Below, piece by piece: positions 1-9,037 of a DNA stretch of 40,500 bases. The notes under the pieces were generated by a model, which did no database searches, was not told the origin of the DNA, and worked only from the letters and a program-made list of their open reading frames with translations. A program made the translations under genes and the position numbers. The stretch spans positions 1 through 40,500 of the forward strand of contig AJFK01000587.1 of the NCBI GenBank assembly GCA_000467715.1, written 5' to 3'. Within the stretch, counting starts at the first letter, position 1. Each line of letters opens with the position of its first letter. This stretch comes from Hysterium pulicare CBS 123377. Taxonomy: Eukaryota > Ascomycota > Dothideomycetes > Hysteriales > Hysteriaceae.

Positions 1-30
1 TTTAATATTTTAGAAATTTAATATTTTAGA
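1..30. repeat. AT-rich 14-bp direct repeat at contig start
   Basis: The 14-mer TTTAATATTTTAGA occurs at 1-14 and again at 17-30. The window opens in this AT-rich sequence, which is a plausible place for an assembly break. No telomeric TTAGGG repeats are present. The stretch up to position 320 has no gene I can support. Confidence 0.7.
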
Positions 31-320
31 GGATTAAATCTAAGATGCTGCCCTAGGCTATGGATGCAAGCCTATGCTTTCTAATAGTCACAAAGAAACA
101 AAGAAAGTTAAACGAAAAGCGCAATCATCCTCATCACCCGACAACCAAAGCTCCCCCACGCATCAATACCAGCACACACATAGGAGCCACTTCTTCATAT
201 CTATCCTGCGATGTACCCCAAACTACAACTGACACCGATTCTACAAGCCTGTCTCACACCTGTCCGCTCCCCATCCATCGTTCCCTCTTCTTTCCCTTCC
301 CTTCCTGGCCTCCGTCAAAC

Positions 321-983
321 TCAAATCGGCCAGATCGTGCAGTGCCGAAGAACGCATACCACGACCCAGCAGGCTCGCTCAAGCATCCAGATGGGCAAGA
401 ATACGATTGGCGTACAGAGAAACAAGTAGACGGTGAGTACCAAAGTTTCAAGAAGTATCGATAGTACGACGGGAATGAAGCCTGACTGAACCAAGAACAT
501 CCCGACCGGGTACAGAACGTTCTCTTCCAAGACATCAATAACCTGGATGCCGGCGCAGAGAATGAGAACGATGCCTTGGAGAGCGTCCCGCATCTCGATG
601 TAGATCACGGCGATTTTAGGGTTCTGGAGGGCCGTATGAACAAGCCAGCGAATGCCTGAATGATGATATGTCCACTGGAAGACGCGGACGAGCATTGTAC
701 CGAAGTTTATGAGCGCTTGGATACGTTGTACCAAAGATCGCTGAGGAACATGATATCGAATGAATAGGGTAATGTAAGCAACCAAGAACATAGAAACTTT
801 GATCAAGTTCATGGCGGAGAGTGATCGGTATGGGCCTTCGATGTCTTTTGGAATAGTGATGGCGTCGGTACTAGGTTGTGTAGGCGCGAGCTGCAGAATC
901 TGGTTATGAGGTGGAGGTGGTGGTGGTGGAAAGTAATCGGAAAGTTTTATCACAACATCTGATGTGATTGTGCTGAAAAGCAA
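321..983 (-). CDS. Hypothetical multi-pass membrane protein
   Basis: This is an uninterrupted 220-codon frame. The N-terminus is Pro-rich, with seven consecutive prolines around residue 20 encoded by a GGT repeat on the plus strand at about 912-930. It is followed by several hydrophobic stretches: roughly residues 62-75, 125-145, 155-180 and 185-215, the last two very hydrophobic. A second in-frame Met at about residue 57 (sequence MNLIKVSMF) could be the true start and would drop the proline tract. I do not recognise the family. The hydrophobic periodicity and lack of stops support a real membrane protein, but there is no flanking context and no intron evidence. It may also be one exon of a longer gene or a relic, since its neighbours are decayed. 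Confidence 0.45.
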   Translation of the reverse strand: MLFSTITSDVVIKLSDYFPPPPPPPHNQILQLAPTQPSTDAITIPKDIEGPYRSLSAMNLIKVSMFLVAYITLFIRYHVPQRSLVQRIQALINFGTMLVRVFQWTYHHSGIRWLVHTALQNPKIAVIYIEMRDALQGIVLILCAGIQVIDVLEENVLYPVGMFLVQSGFIPVVLSILLETLVLTVYLFLCTPIVFLPIWMLERACWVVVCVLRHCTIWPI

Positions 984-2052
984 ACAAAATCCGGCCTAGG
1001 AAACATAAATGAACCAATCCAGGAGAAAGCCACGTTTACACAATTGTTTGGAAGCTAACAGTGTCGGGATAGCAAATCGAAGAAGTTGGAACGAAAACTT
1101 ATCCTAAAGAAACTCTTCTCGGGTGATCTGTGGCTTTTCGGAAGGTATGTGAAGGTAAGTAAATGGTATCCCGGCTGAAAGCTTTCAGACTCCGAACTCG
1201 AGAGATAACGCGAATAGATCGTCCATAGCATAGGTTAGGTTCTTTTCCAACCCATATGAAGGAACGCGGGAAAGCGGTAAAGCGGTGAAGGCGTACGTTC
1301 AGGTAGCCGTTGAGACGAAGTCAATGGATGCTGGAAAAAAGCAGTAAAACTTTGCAGATACGGTATATGAAAACGCCTATTAGACGTAGTGTAGGCCTTA
1401 ATCTGTTGTAAGCTCGTTTCATAAAGTTGCGAGAGGAAACTGGAAGGTCGGAAGTCAGTATTAGCATGACCTCGTCCATCCTTTCAGACTATTTCTGTCA
1501 TGCTGCGATCAATCAATTAGTTTACCCACCTACATCCTTCTTGTTCTTATTCTACTTTACTCGACGCAGTTAACTAGATACTGGAGCTAACAAGGGTCTT
1601 CATTCGACGCCACGCTACGCTCAATTGGCTCGGCTCATTTTCTAGCAAGTCCTGGAGAAGGTCTTTCACGAAATGGTGTCACGTTCTGGAAGAGAACCAA
1701 TGGCCCTCGGGCGTCGTTCTGGTCCTTCAACCCACATTTTGATTGCCCCGTTTCAACTGCGCTTGTAGCTCGTTTTGGGGTTTCACTCTGCCTAGATCAT
1801 TCCATATTATTCTAGAGTCCAAATGTTCTAGATTTTGAGAAACGAGGCGTAGAAGCAAGCGTGAGGAAGGTTCACTTATAAGAGACTGAATTCCTTGGTT
1901 CTCCTCTCTCTCTCTAGGACACGTCCACCAATTGGTATCCTAAAGGTGACTCCAACCTACGAAGGTAGACTTTAGAAGGGCATTGACAAACCTTTAGTCT
2001 TGTATTAAGCGTAAATTTAGCTACCGAGAGCCATGACGACCACTGTGGTTCC
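984..2052. other. Intergenic, no supported gene
   Basis: About 1.1 kb without a convincing reading frame on either strand. It contains a short CT microsatellite near 1903-1915. I see no tRNA, no transposon ends and no recognisable protein fragment. Confidence 0.6.
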
Positions 2053-2594
2053 GTGGATATGGACGAGGGAGATGGCACGGTCGATCGGGAATGTCAAATC
2101 TACGATGAGCAGCTCGCAATCGTCGAGTTCAACAACCAGCTCAAGAAGGGGCTGAAAACTGTTCGTCAGACCGTATGGGAGCTGGATGACTACGAAGCCT
2201 TCGAGGCAATCTTCTTGGAATATCCAGAATCCGACAATGATGATACTGGCACGGAATATTCCAATGATGAGGCTACGGAGCCCGATACTGAAGTAGACTG
2301 CGGGGACAATGGAGAAGGCACGATCGCTCGGGAGAATCACATCAACGACGATCAGGACCAGATCAACATAAATACACAGAACGGAGTCGAAGATCCACGT
2401 CCTCGTATGATTATATGGGATCCAGGGGATTACGAAATCTTCTGGGACTCTTCCAAGAGGATTCAGAAGCGGGTGAAGATGATGCAGGCTCTGAATCCTC
2501 TTCCGATGAGGATGCCGGATCCGCTACTGATGCAGAATGGCGGGATGGTGGAAAAGATGCAGCCAGCGTCGACGCAACAACGGGTGATCAGTGA
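2053..2594 (+). pseudogene. Acidic low-complexity protein with internal duplication, one frameshift
   Basis: The Met at 2053 opens a frame rich in Asp and Glu. Residues about 42-52 (VWELDDYEAFE) are echoed about 80 residues later (IWDPGDYEIF), each copy followed by an acidic, Ser-rich tract. In the opening frame the acidic character stops abruptly after about 2445 and the frame runs on to 2715 as Met/Gln/Arg-rich sequence. In another frame, starting TTC CAA GAG GAT at about 2449, the acidic Ser/Asp pattern continues (EDSEAGEDDAGSESSSDEDA and onward) and stops at TGA 2592-2594. One lost base near 2440-2450 would explain both observations. Function is unknown; acidic proteins of this type are often nuclear, but that is only a guess. 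Confidence 0.45.
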
Positions 2595-2790
2595 TGGTGG
2601 TACTTGGCACGCTAGAGATCATTTGAGATATGAGCATGCGCTGAGAATTTTCGCTGGTTCAATGAACTTTAATTGTGGAAATCGGCATGCGAGCAACCAC
2701 TACGAGCATGTATGAATCTGTTGCTAGCCACGTTGAGTCGGTCGGATACTTTGAAGTTAAACGAGATGAAGTGCTTGACATAGGTGCTCA

Positions 2791-2814
2791 TACGTGACGT
2801 GAACTCGTCACGTA
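2791..2814. repeat. Perfect 9-bp inverted repeat, 6-nt loop
   Basis: TACGTGACG at 2791-2799 and its exact reverse complement CGTCACGTA at 2806-2814 flank the hexamer TGAACT. Each arm holds a TGACG half-site (bZIP/ATF-like). It lies about 200 bp beyond the inferred stop of the acidic gene, so it could be a terminator-like hairpin, a factor site, or chance. Confidence 0.5.
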
Positions 2815-3449
2815 CCCTAATGTTTACTGATCTTGAGTTGCCGAAGGCGGTCCTTCAGAACAAGGCTGTGTAGCCGCTTGTATGTCCAGCAACGATCATG
2901 CTTTGCTGCAAAACATGTCGCAACTTTGGTTACATCTGAGAAATCCAGCGTTGGCTCGCTTTGAGTTGCGGGCGGGGCGTGGCGTCTTCGACCTTCAATT
3001 GGGGATACGTGTGTAAACGTTGGGCAGGCTAGACATCTCTTTGTAACGCTGAGTCTTTTAATACGGTAGAAGTGGGCGGACAAAGCGTTTGTAGTATAGT
3101 TGATCCGAGCCTGAGCTGCTCATGTTGAGTGCCTAGGTATGCAGATAAATGCGCTCTGTAGAAATTTGTGAGATCGAGAGGCCGGTTGTCGGCGTTGGCA
3201 CTTGACGGAAGCTGCCGGGCGCGATCAAAACTCTCAACGACAGCTCCTCTACAAATTCTTCGTCAAAAACCCATCCCGCACTATTGCTCCCTCTTAGTTA
3301 TGTTCTCACATCTGGCCGCGATAGAAGACCATTAGGACGGATTACATCGCTTTTGTTGAAAAGATAATAAATAGACAGGTTTCGCAATCGAGAGGCATCG
3401 CTGGAAAAAGGGAACATTTGCTGAATATCTTTTGTGTATATCTCACGAG
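2815..3449. other. Degenerate sequence downstream of FunK1 relic
   Basis: An 88-codon minus-strand frame spans 2817-3083, but I cannot tie it to a family. The kinase domain of the neighbouring FunK1 relic would be expected here if the gene were whole. I could not recognise its HRD or DFG motifs in any frame. Confidence 0.4.
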
Positions 3450-4150
3450 ATCGAATCAGGTGCTGCTATGGCTATCCTCCAATGGATTGCTCTTCAGCTC
3501 GCCAGGAATAAGAATACGGAACCAGTTAAAAATGATGTACTCGCTCGCTTCTAATTCGTCGCATGTGCTGTAGGCTGAACCAACGTCCCCCTTCCTATTG
3601 CTGCCCGCCCCACCGATAGGCTTGTTTGGAGTTGTGACACAACGACGACGTTCAAAGGACAACGAAGGCCGTGTTCATCGGAATTCTGCATAAACCTGTC
3701 CATATGCTGGCGAAAGCACTGTAGAACCGCTGCTTCCTCACATGTGTCAGGCCACTTGACCCAGCCGACATTCGGTTGAAAAAGCGGGGACTCTGCATCT
3801 TCGTAGCCTTGCAGCACGACCGGTGTTATCCTATCGATTCCATCTACTCGTCGAATGAACGTATCAAACACATCCAAATGGTCGATCCTCATGTTATCTT
3901 CTACTTCGCTGCTCAGTAGCGGATCTACATTCCTTCGTAAGCCCGATGTGTCTGCCAAAGTCCCTTGTATTGAACACCCACGGCATCTGATGGAAGGTGC
4001 ATGAAGGGTCGGAAGGCAGCGGGGTTATGGCTCGTCGTGAGTCGTGAATGCCGATTGCAAGAGTACCTCATCCACCTGGCCCCATATCTGATCGGCGGCC
4101 TCGTTGGTGAGAGCCGTTCTCACAAGGGGTAGGGTACGTTTTAACATCGT
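3450..4150 (-). pseudogene. FunK1-type fungal protein kinase, N-terminal relic
   Basis: Two overlapping minus-strand frames together follow the N-terminal region of fungal-specific FunK1 kinases (Pkinase_fungal). The upstream piece (3551-3958) has EVEDNMRIDHLDVFDTFI and a KWPDTCEEAAVLQCF segment. The downstream piece (3456-3662) has the family hallmark RILIPGELKSNPLED, normally followed by a Trp-Leu-Asp-Leu segment. Here the codon for that Trp is TGA (about 3456), followed in frame by FDLVRYTQKIF. Still further upstream (about 4020-4150) another frame gives LTNEAADQIWGQVDEVLL, which fits the family's extreme N-terminus. So the gene has at least two frame breaks and one nonsense codon. I see no kinase catalytic domain. 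It is surely non-functional as it stands. Confidence 0.68.
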
Positions 4151-4936
4151 AATCGTCAGAGCCGATGATAGAAGAGAATTGTAATAGGTCACCAAACATA
4201 TTCTTCCCGCCGCTTGTAGACGGTAGTGATCGGAGAGCTGGAAGCGTTTATAGCGCCGATACGAGGCTGAGCGCGAGGTTTTGGAGTACTATACTGGTTA
4301 ATTACATCTCACAGATCAAACAAACCACTTACCTTCATTCCCTACTTCCTCCAATGACTCTAAGCCACCATACATGCCTAGGTCCTGGCACACCACGCAG
4401 ATTGAGTTGCGGAAGGCGTTCAATCCTTTTCCAATGGTACTTGCCTCGATGGTTTCCGTCATGGGACCTTGTGCCATTTTGGCAATGTGTGAGGAGCATT
4501 ACGCAAGAGCAGCCAAGCTAGCTAGCCTCTGCGTATGGAAATTTTTATAGATATACGATAGATCAGAGGGTGTGCTTAGGTGGAAGAAACGTGAACATGG
4601 GACATTGGCTATTGTCACAGATGCATGCAGGAAGAATGGAGGAAGCGTTGACGTTCGAGAATGAATGATGCGCCAACACTAGACTGCGCCAAGTCGGCGA
4701 TTGTGGAGTCGGAAATGCTTCCGCCGATGCCCGAGGATCAGTGCATGTCGCTTCAGATCCTTGTTCGGGGAAAGGCAAGGGCATAGCATAGAAGGGATTT
4801 ATAAAGTCAAGATCTAAAGCTGTCCTTTCGCTCTCTTCTCTAGCCAGTGCCAGGAATGGGGGATTTGACATCAAGACAGCCATCGTTTCCCAGAGCAATT
4901 CCGCAGACCGCAATATTCCAGGGCACAGGGGTACCT
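4151..4936. other. Unassigned sequence between two relics
   Basis: A 118-codon plus frame (4165-4521) and a 125-codon minus frame (4563-4940) are open, but neither resembles a family I know. The minus frame directly follows the LINE relic and might be its decayed continuation, as Tad-type LINEs carry more coding sequence there, but I cannot match it. Confidence 0.35.
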
Positions 4937-5420
4937 TCACGTCCTAGTTAAACAGAAGATGATCCAATTGACACAGCTGATCATGTCACCATCGAGGGGG
5001 CTCGTTGTAATACGCATCACACTTTCCAGGGCCATTTGCTCGATTTGTTGTTGTACGGGGAGCAGATGCGCTTCCACGTTCACCGCTGTCGCAGCCGTAG
5101 TCCGGAAAGCGCTGTTATAATCTGTGCTGCTCATCTTTGCACTTTCCTTATGGCGTTGACCATAGAGTTGCTGCTACCGGTGCGGCTGGCGCCAGGGATG
5201 TGCCATGCGGAATATCCGTAGACTTTCTGCGGTATAATCATTACTCTGTAGACTTGGCAGAGGTTCAAGAGTCCAGTCTCCCACCTCGACAATGCCAGAG
5301 CCGATAGGGCAGAGAGTCGCTTCGTAGCATCTGCTTCCACCTTCTCCCGGTGGCCCCAGGACGTATCTCCTGCACAGTACCATTTTGAAACGTTGTCTTA
5401 CACTTGGAAGGCTACTCACT
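4937..5420 (-). mobile_element. Tad-clade (non-LTR LINE) reverse transcriptase C-terminal relic
   Basis: Minus-strand frames at 5131-5340 and 4937-5134 read as the region after the reverse transcriptase fingers and palm in Tad1-like fungal LINEs. The first has a Trp-Glu-Thr-Gly-Leu block, then QVYRVMIIPQKVYGYSAWHIP, which corresponds to the family's 'LYRAIIVPQMLYGCSAW' block; it ends NAIRKVQR. The second continues after a one-base frame change with [19 protein letters not shown], then [20 protein letters not shown], matching the 'GAFRTT...DVEAHLLP..QQ.E..ALE...RI.TSPL' pattern. The RT YADD box and the endonuclease are not visible, so this is a short 3' fragment, consistent with 5' truncation or later decay. 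The opposite-strand XRCC4-like relic begins just beyond it. Confidence 0.75.
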
Positions 5421-5579
5421 GCTCCAAAAATTCAATACGTCCAACCACAATTCTTCATTTAATGATCGATATCTCACTCAACCGTGGCTTACGTCAAACA
5501 ACACGGATTGCCCCTAACAAGGCAGGTTGCGTTACAGAGGAGAAAGACTATATCCAAGTAGAGGGTTGTAAGTCACTGT

Positions 5580-6726
5580 CCTGCGTTGCAGCTATAAGTT
5601 CTGACATAGAGTTTGTTTGTAGAGTTATTATAGACGCTCTGCTCTACCGCCAGATCAAGAAGGGAAAGCTTATCAAGCACGGTTTGGTCGCGAACGATGA
5701 GCTTTCGTGTGACAAGCTGAAGGTAGATGAGGACTTGAAAAAGAAAATCGAGTACACGCAAGGAACGATAGGCATCAACTCCGAAATCCAAAGTTCAACG
5801 CTGATGTCCAAGCGAACGAATCTTTTATCACACTTTCCTTCCGAAAGAATATACAAGACATTACGGTAATTGCTTAGACCCTAAAGAACCCCAATATCTT
5901 GCTTGACAATGTACTTATATGTCCTCACAGCAATGTCTCGGTGAAATTAGGCTTCCAAAAACTGACGATGAAGCCATCGAGCGCTCTTTGACTGGTGTGT
6001 TTCAGTCAATGAAGCTCGTGAGAGGGCGCTAGAAGAAGTCGCTTCGGCTTCAGCAGAGGCCCAAGAGCTCGAGGACTCTATCAACCAGCCGCAAAAGCAA
6101 GTTGATAAATTATCAAAGCCATAGATGAGAATAAGCCGCAGCTTCTCGAAAATTTCAGAGATCTTCTTAACAAGAAGAAACTCAAGATTAGACAACATCA
6201 AAGCCTTCTAGCGTCCGCAGATATTAATCTAGACAAGCTTGCCAATCTAGGTGCTAGTCAGAACACACAGAACTGAGCTGTTAGGAAATCAAGAGCGTTT
6301 AAACGCAAGGCTACAAAGGAGTCCTCGGGAGACGGTGATGATAGGTTTGAAAAGATGGACGTGGGCAAAGAGAAGTGTCCTGAATCAGACGCAGACTTTG
6401 ATCAATTAGAAACTCCTGACGAGGAGATCCAAAGAGACTCTATAGTTCCCACGCCAAATCAAAAGCAAAGCAATCAGCAAGAGCCAGGAGAGGTAGATAG
6501 ACAGCTGCATCTAAAAGTAAAGGAAAGGGAAAGGGAAAGGAAAACAGGATACCAGAAAGCAACTATCACAGGATCCGAGTTCTTCACCTGCTGCAGAGGA
6601 CAAAGAGCAGGTTGAAGCGCCGCCACCTAAGCGGAATCTTCCATCTCATAAAGGAAACAGCCTGCTTCGAAAGCAGCACCCGACGACGACGAGACTGAAT
6701 CGGAGGATGAACTTCGAAATCCGTAG
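5580..6726 (+). pseudogene. XRCC4-like non-homologous end-joining factor, degenerate C-terminal half
   Basis: XRCC4 (yeast Lif1) pairs with DNA ligase IV in non-homologous end joining. Read across frames, this region follows the fungal XRCC4 plan. The end of the head domain is ITLSFRKNIQDIT, then a 65-nt intron (5866-5930, GTAATT...CACAG), then QCLGEIRLPKTDDEAIE. After a frame change near 5980 comes LFDWCVSVNEAREGALEE and the coiled-coil stalk. After another near 6118 comes LLENFRDLLNKKKLKIRQHQ, LLASADINLDKL. A stop (TGA 6274-6276) interrupts, then KRKATKESSGDGDDRFEKMD. Further frame changes near 6570 and 6655 lead to PPPKRNLPSHK and the acidic tail DDDETESEDELRNP with stop TAG 6724-6726. The N-terminal head is not recognisable. 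At least four frame breaks and one stop make it a pseudogene, or a poorly assembled gene. Family identification is by motif recall. Confidence 0.68.
6519..6544. repeat. (GGGAAA)n-like microsatellite inside the XRCC4 relic
   Basis: Four to five imperfect GGAAA/GGGAAA units encode a Lys/Gly run in one frame (KGKGKGK) and an Arg/Glu run in another (ERERERK). Slippage here is a likely source of one of the frame changes in the surrounding gene. Confidence 0.7.
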
Positions 6727-6916
6727 TCTTGTCGGATTAAAAGTTTTACTGAATACCCTAGGGCAAGTTCTATATCTGCATGGTGAGGCTACTGGTTCAA
6801 TGACTGAACTGCCCGATGACTGACAGGAGCATGCAATCCCATATGCGGAGAATGGTCTAATTTGCATGCTCTACTATGGATTTTCTGCCATTCAAACCAT
6901 CACATCAATCGTCTCT

Positions 6917-7974
6917 CTATCGTCGGTCATCCGCAGCAATCCATTCTTTCCAGAACCCTCTAAAATGTTTTTGCTGGCCAAGTTCTGCAATGGACTCGAT
7001 CTCTTGCGGGGTCAGCTTGAAACTTGGCAGCTTAGCCAGGTAGCTCTGCAACCTCTGCTCGCTCGAACTCGTCGTGATTGTCACGATGCCTTGATCTATG
7101 CACCAACGCAATGCGATATCTCCTTCAGTGACACCGTATTTGTTCGCCAGCTCCGCGGACAGCCCATCTACCGGCCCTGGTCTTGCGCGCACAATAGCAG
7201 TCAATAGCGCATACGCAGCAACGGCAATGTTATTTTTGCGAAGGAAGTCCAATAAAGAGCCGTGCTGCAGATACGGGTGGTACTCAATCTGATTGATGGC
7301 TGGCGGGACATTGGCCGTCTTGAGGATAGTCTCTACGTGCTCCTGGAGGAAATTGGACACGCCGATGGATTTGGCCTTGCCGGACTCTTTGATTGCCTCC
7401 AAGGATGCCCAGGTTTTCTGCAGGTCCTCGGGCGTCTCGGCATAGAAAGGTGCGTGGATGAGGTAGAGGTCTACATAATCCAGCCCAAGTTTCTTCAGCG
7501 AGGTTTCAAAAGCGGCCTGTATGTCCTGCTTCTTGGCGTTGGCGAGTTTAGTAACAACGTAGAGCTTCTCCCGCGGCACGCCGGCTTTCTTGATGGCTGC
7601 GCCCAGCTCGTCCTCGTTACCGTATACTAAACACTTGTAAACAGAGCTACGAATTCCAAAGAATTGACAAAACAAACCTTCGGCGCCGTCAAGATGGTAG
7701 AAGCCAGATTTTATGGCGGTAACCGTGTGGTTTACCACTTTCTCATCGTAATCAGTCATTCCTTTCTTCTTGTAGTTTGCGGTGCCGAGACCATATGCTA
7801 TCTTTTTTCTAAGTCAGCTGCAGAAATAATGTCTGTTGTCTTTTGCGCCACGAGAAGCGTACTTACCATTGGGATCTCATTTCCATCGTTCAATTTTAAA
7901 CAGGAGATGTACTCCGACTGCTTCCGAGCAGTACCAGAGGCGTCCGGCTTGAACGCCGCCGAGATGGAATTCAT
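6917..7974 (-). CDS. NADPH-dependent aldo-keto reductase (YDL124W / conjugated polyketone reductase-like)
   Basis: Aldo-keto reductases reduce ketones and aldehydes with NADPH, in the cytosol. Start ATG 7974; exons 7974-7863, 7797-7678 and 7626-6917; introns 7798-7862 (65 nt) and 7627-7677 (51 nt). The joined frame is 313 aa, normal for the family. The N-terminal strand reads [10 protein letters not shown]. The catalytic tetrad is Asp74 and Tyr79 (HLDGAEVYGN, the Tyr just after the second splice), Lys104 (VVTKL) and His135 (LIHAPF). [13 protein letters not shown] and the [10 protein letters not shown] cofactor loop are present. The TTSS loop and the Ala-Glu before the catalytic Tyr suggest the AKR3 group with yeast YDL124W. 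Oddity: a consensus GTAAGT donor lies 4 nt before the in-frame GTACGC donor of intron 1; only the latter keeps frame. It is transcribed in the same direction as the BVMO. Substrate unknown. Confidence 0.92.
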
Positions 7975-9037
7975 AGTGTAGGCCTCGATGCTGGACCGCC
8001 GCTGCGAAATGTTTTCCGTGCTCTTCTGGGAATCGTGGGATTTGATAAACTGCTGAGAATTGAGAGACTGCAAATAATGGAAACTCGTTGCGGTTTTGAG
8101 ACCATAGGTGCGGTCCACCTTGGAGCACCGGCTTGTAATTTGTACGTCCTGAGTCCAAGCATGGATAAATGCTGGTGCTCTTGGATGGACACCTAGGTAT
8201 AAGCAGGCATTTCGCATCCTTTGGAATTGGGGTGGCATGTAGATGCGGGGTCTGGCTTCGACAGGGATCCCGGGCTGTGCTCAAACGGCGGACTGACGCA
8301 ATCCGACGTCGCCACTGCCACGCGCACTAGCTAGCCGCTTTGCTTGATGCACCACTCGGACCCTCCCGAGGTTGCTAAAGACGGCTTCGGGCCCACCCTC
8401 GTCAAGCGAGCTGCTCGGGCTGGTCCGCAATTTTCTGCACGCTAGTCTTGATAGGTCAAAAATTACACATCTGTGCTTGGATAGGCTTATGGAGATGCTC
8501 GGTTTTTCAGCCTCGAAATACGTAAAAACCACTTGCAGAGATCTCTTCTAAGCGCTGATAATAAAAGATATAGGATGCGAGTATTGGCTAGAGGAAGACG
8601 GCCGAGCCATAGACCTTTTTCTCAAAAACAAGAAAATGGCTAGCTAAAGACTATTGCTAAGAACGCATTTTCGCGTAATGAATGCTTGCGATCAAGTTAA
8701 CTGCATAGATAAGAATCCATACTCCAACCACCAAAACACCAGCGGCATCCTGTCTATTTACAGTAAGACTCGACGTTTTAATAACCGGTGGAAAGCTTTC
8801 CGTCTCATTTCCAACACTCTCGGAATTCCCCGATTATTAGAGCCCCGACTTCACTTTTCCATATACAAATCGTCTCCTCTTGCCTCTCTTAGTGTCATTC
8901 CGTTGCCCATAAAGCGAAATCTATTCACTGATCCATATTCGATGTCAAAGTCCTCCGTCCTAAAACTTTCGAGAATTTCTGACGTGAAACCTTTGAATTA
9001 GCAAACACAAGGTTTTTTTGGTCTCACAGTTAGGAGT
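7975..9037. other. Intergenic, AKR promoter and BVMO 3' side
   Basis: About 1.06 kb lies between the AKR start and the BVMO stop; both genes are on the minus strand. Frames of 73-146 codons overlap the AKR exon 1 region but have no support. I see no second gene, repeat or clear regulatory motif. Confidence 0.55.

Noticed and set aside
7798-8238. 146-codon minus frame starting at 8238
   Set aside because: Only its last part from Met 7974 is AKR exon 1; upstream residues do not resemble the family, and the AKR N-terminus is complete from 7974.
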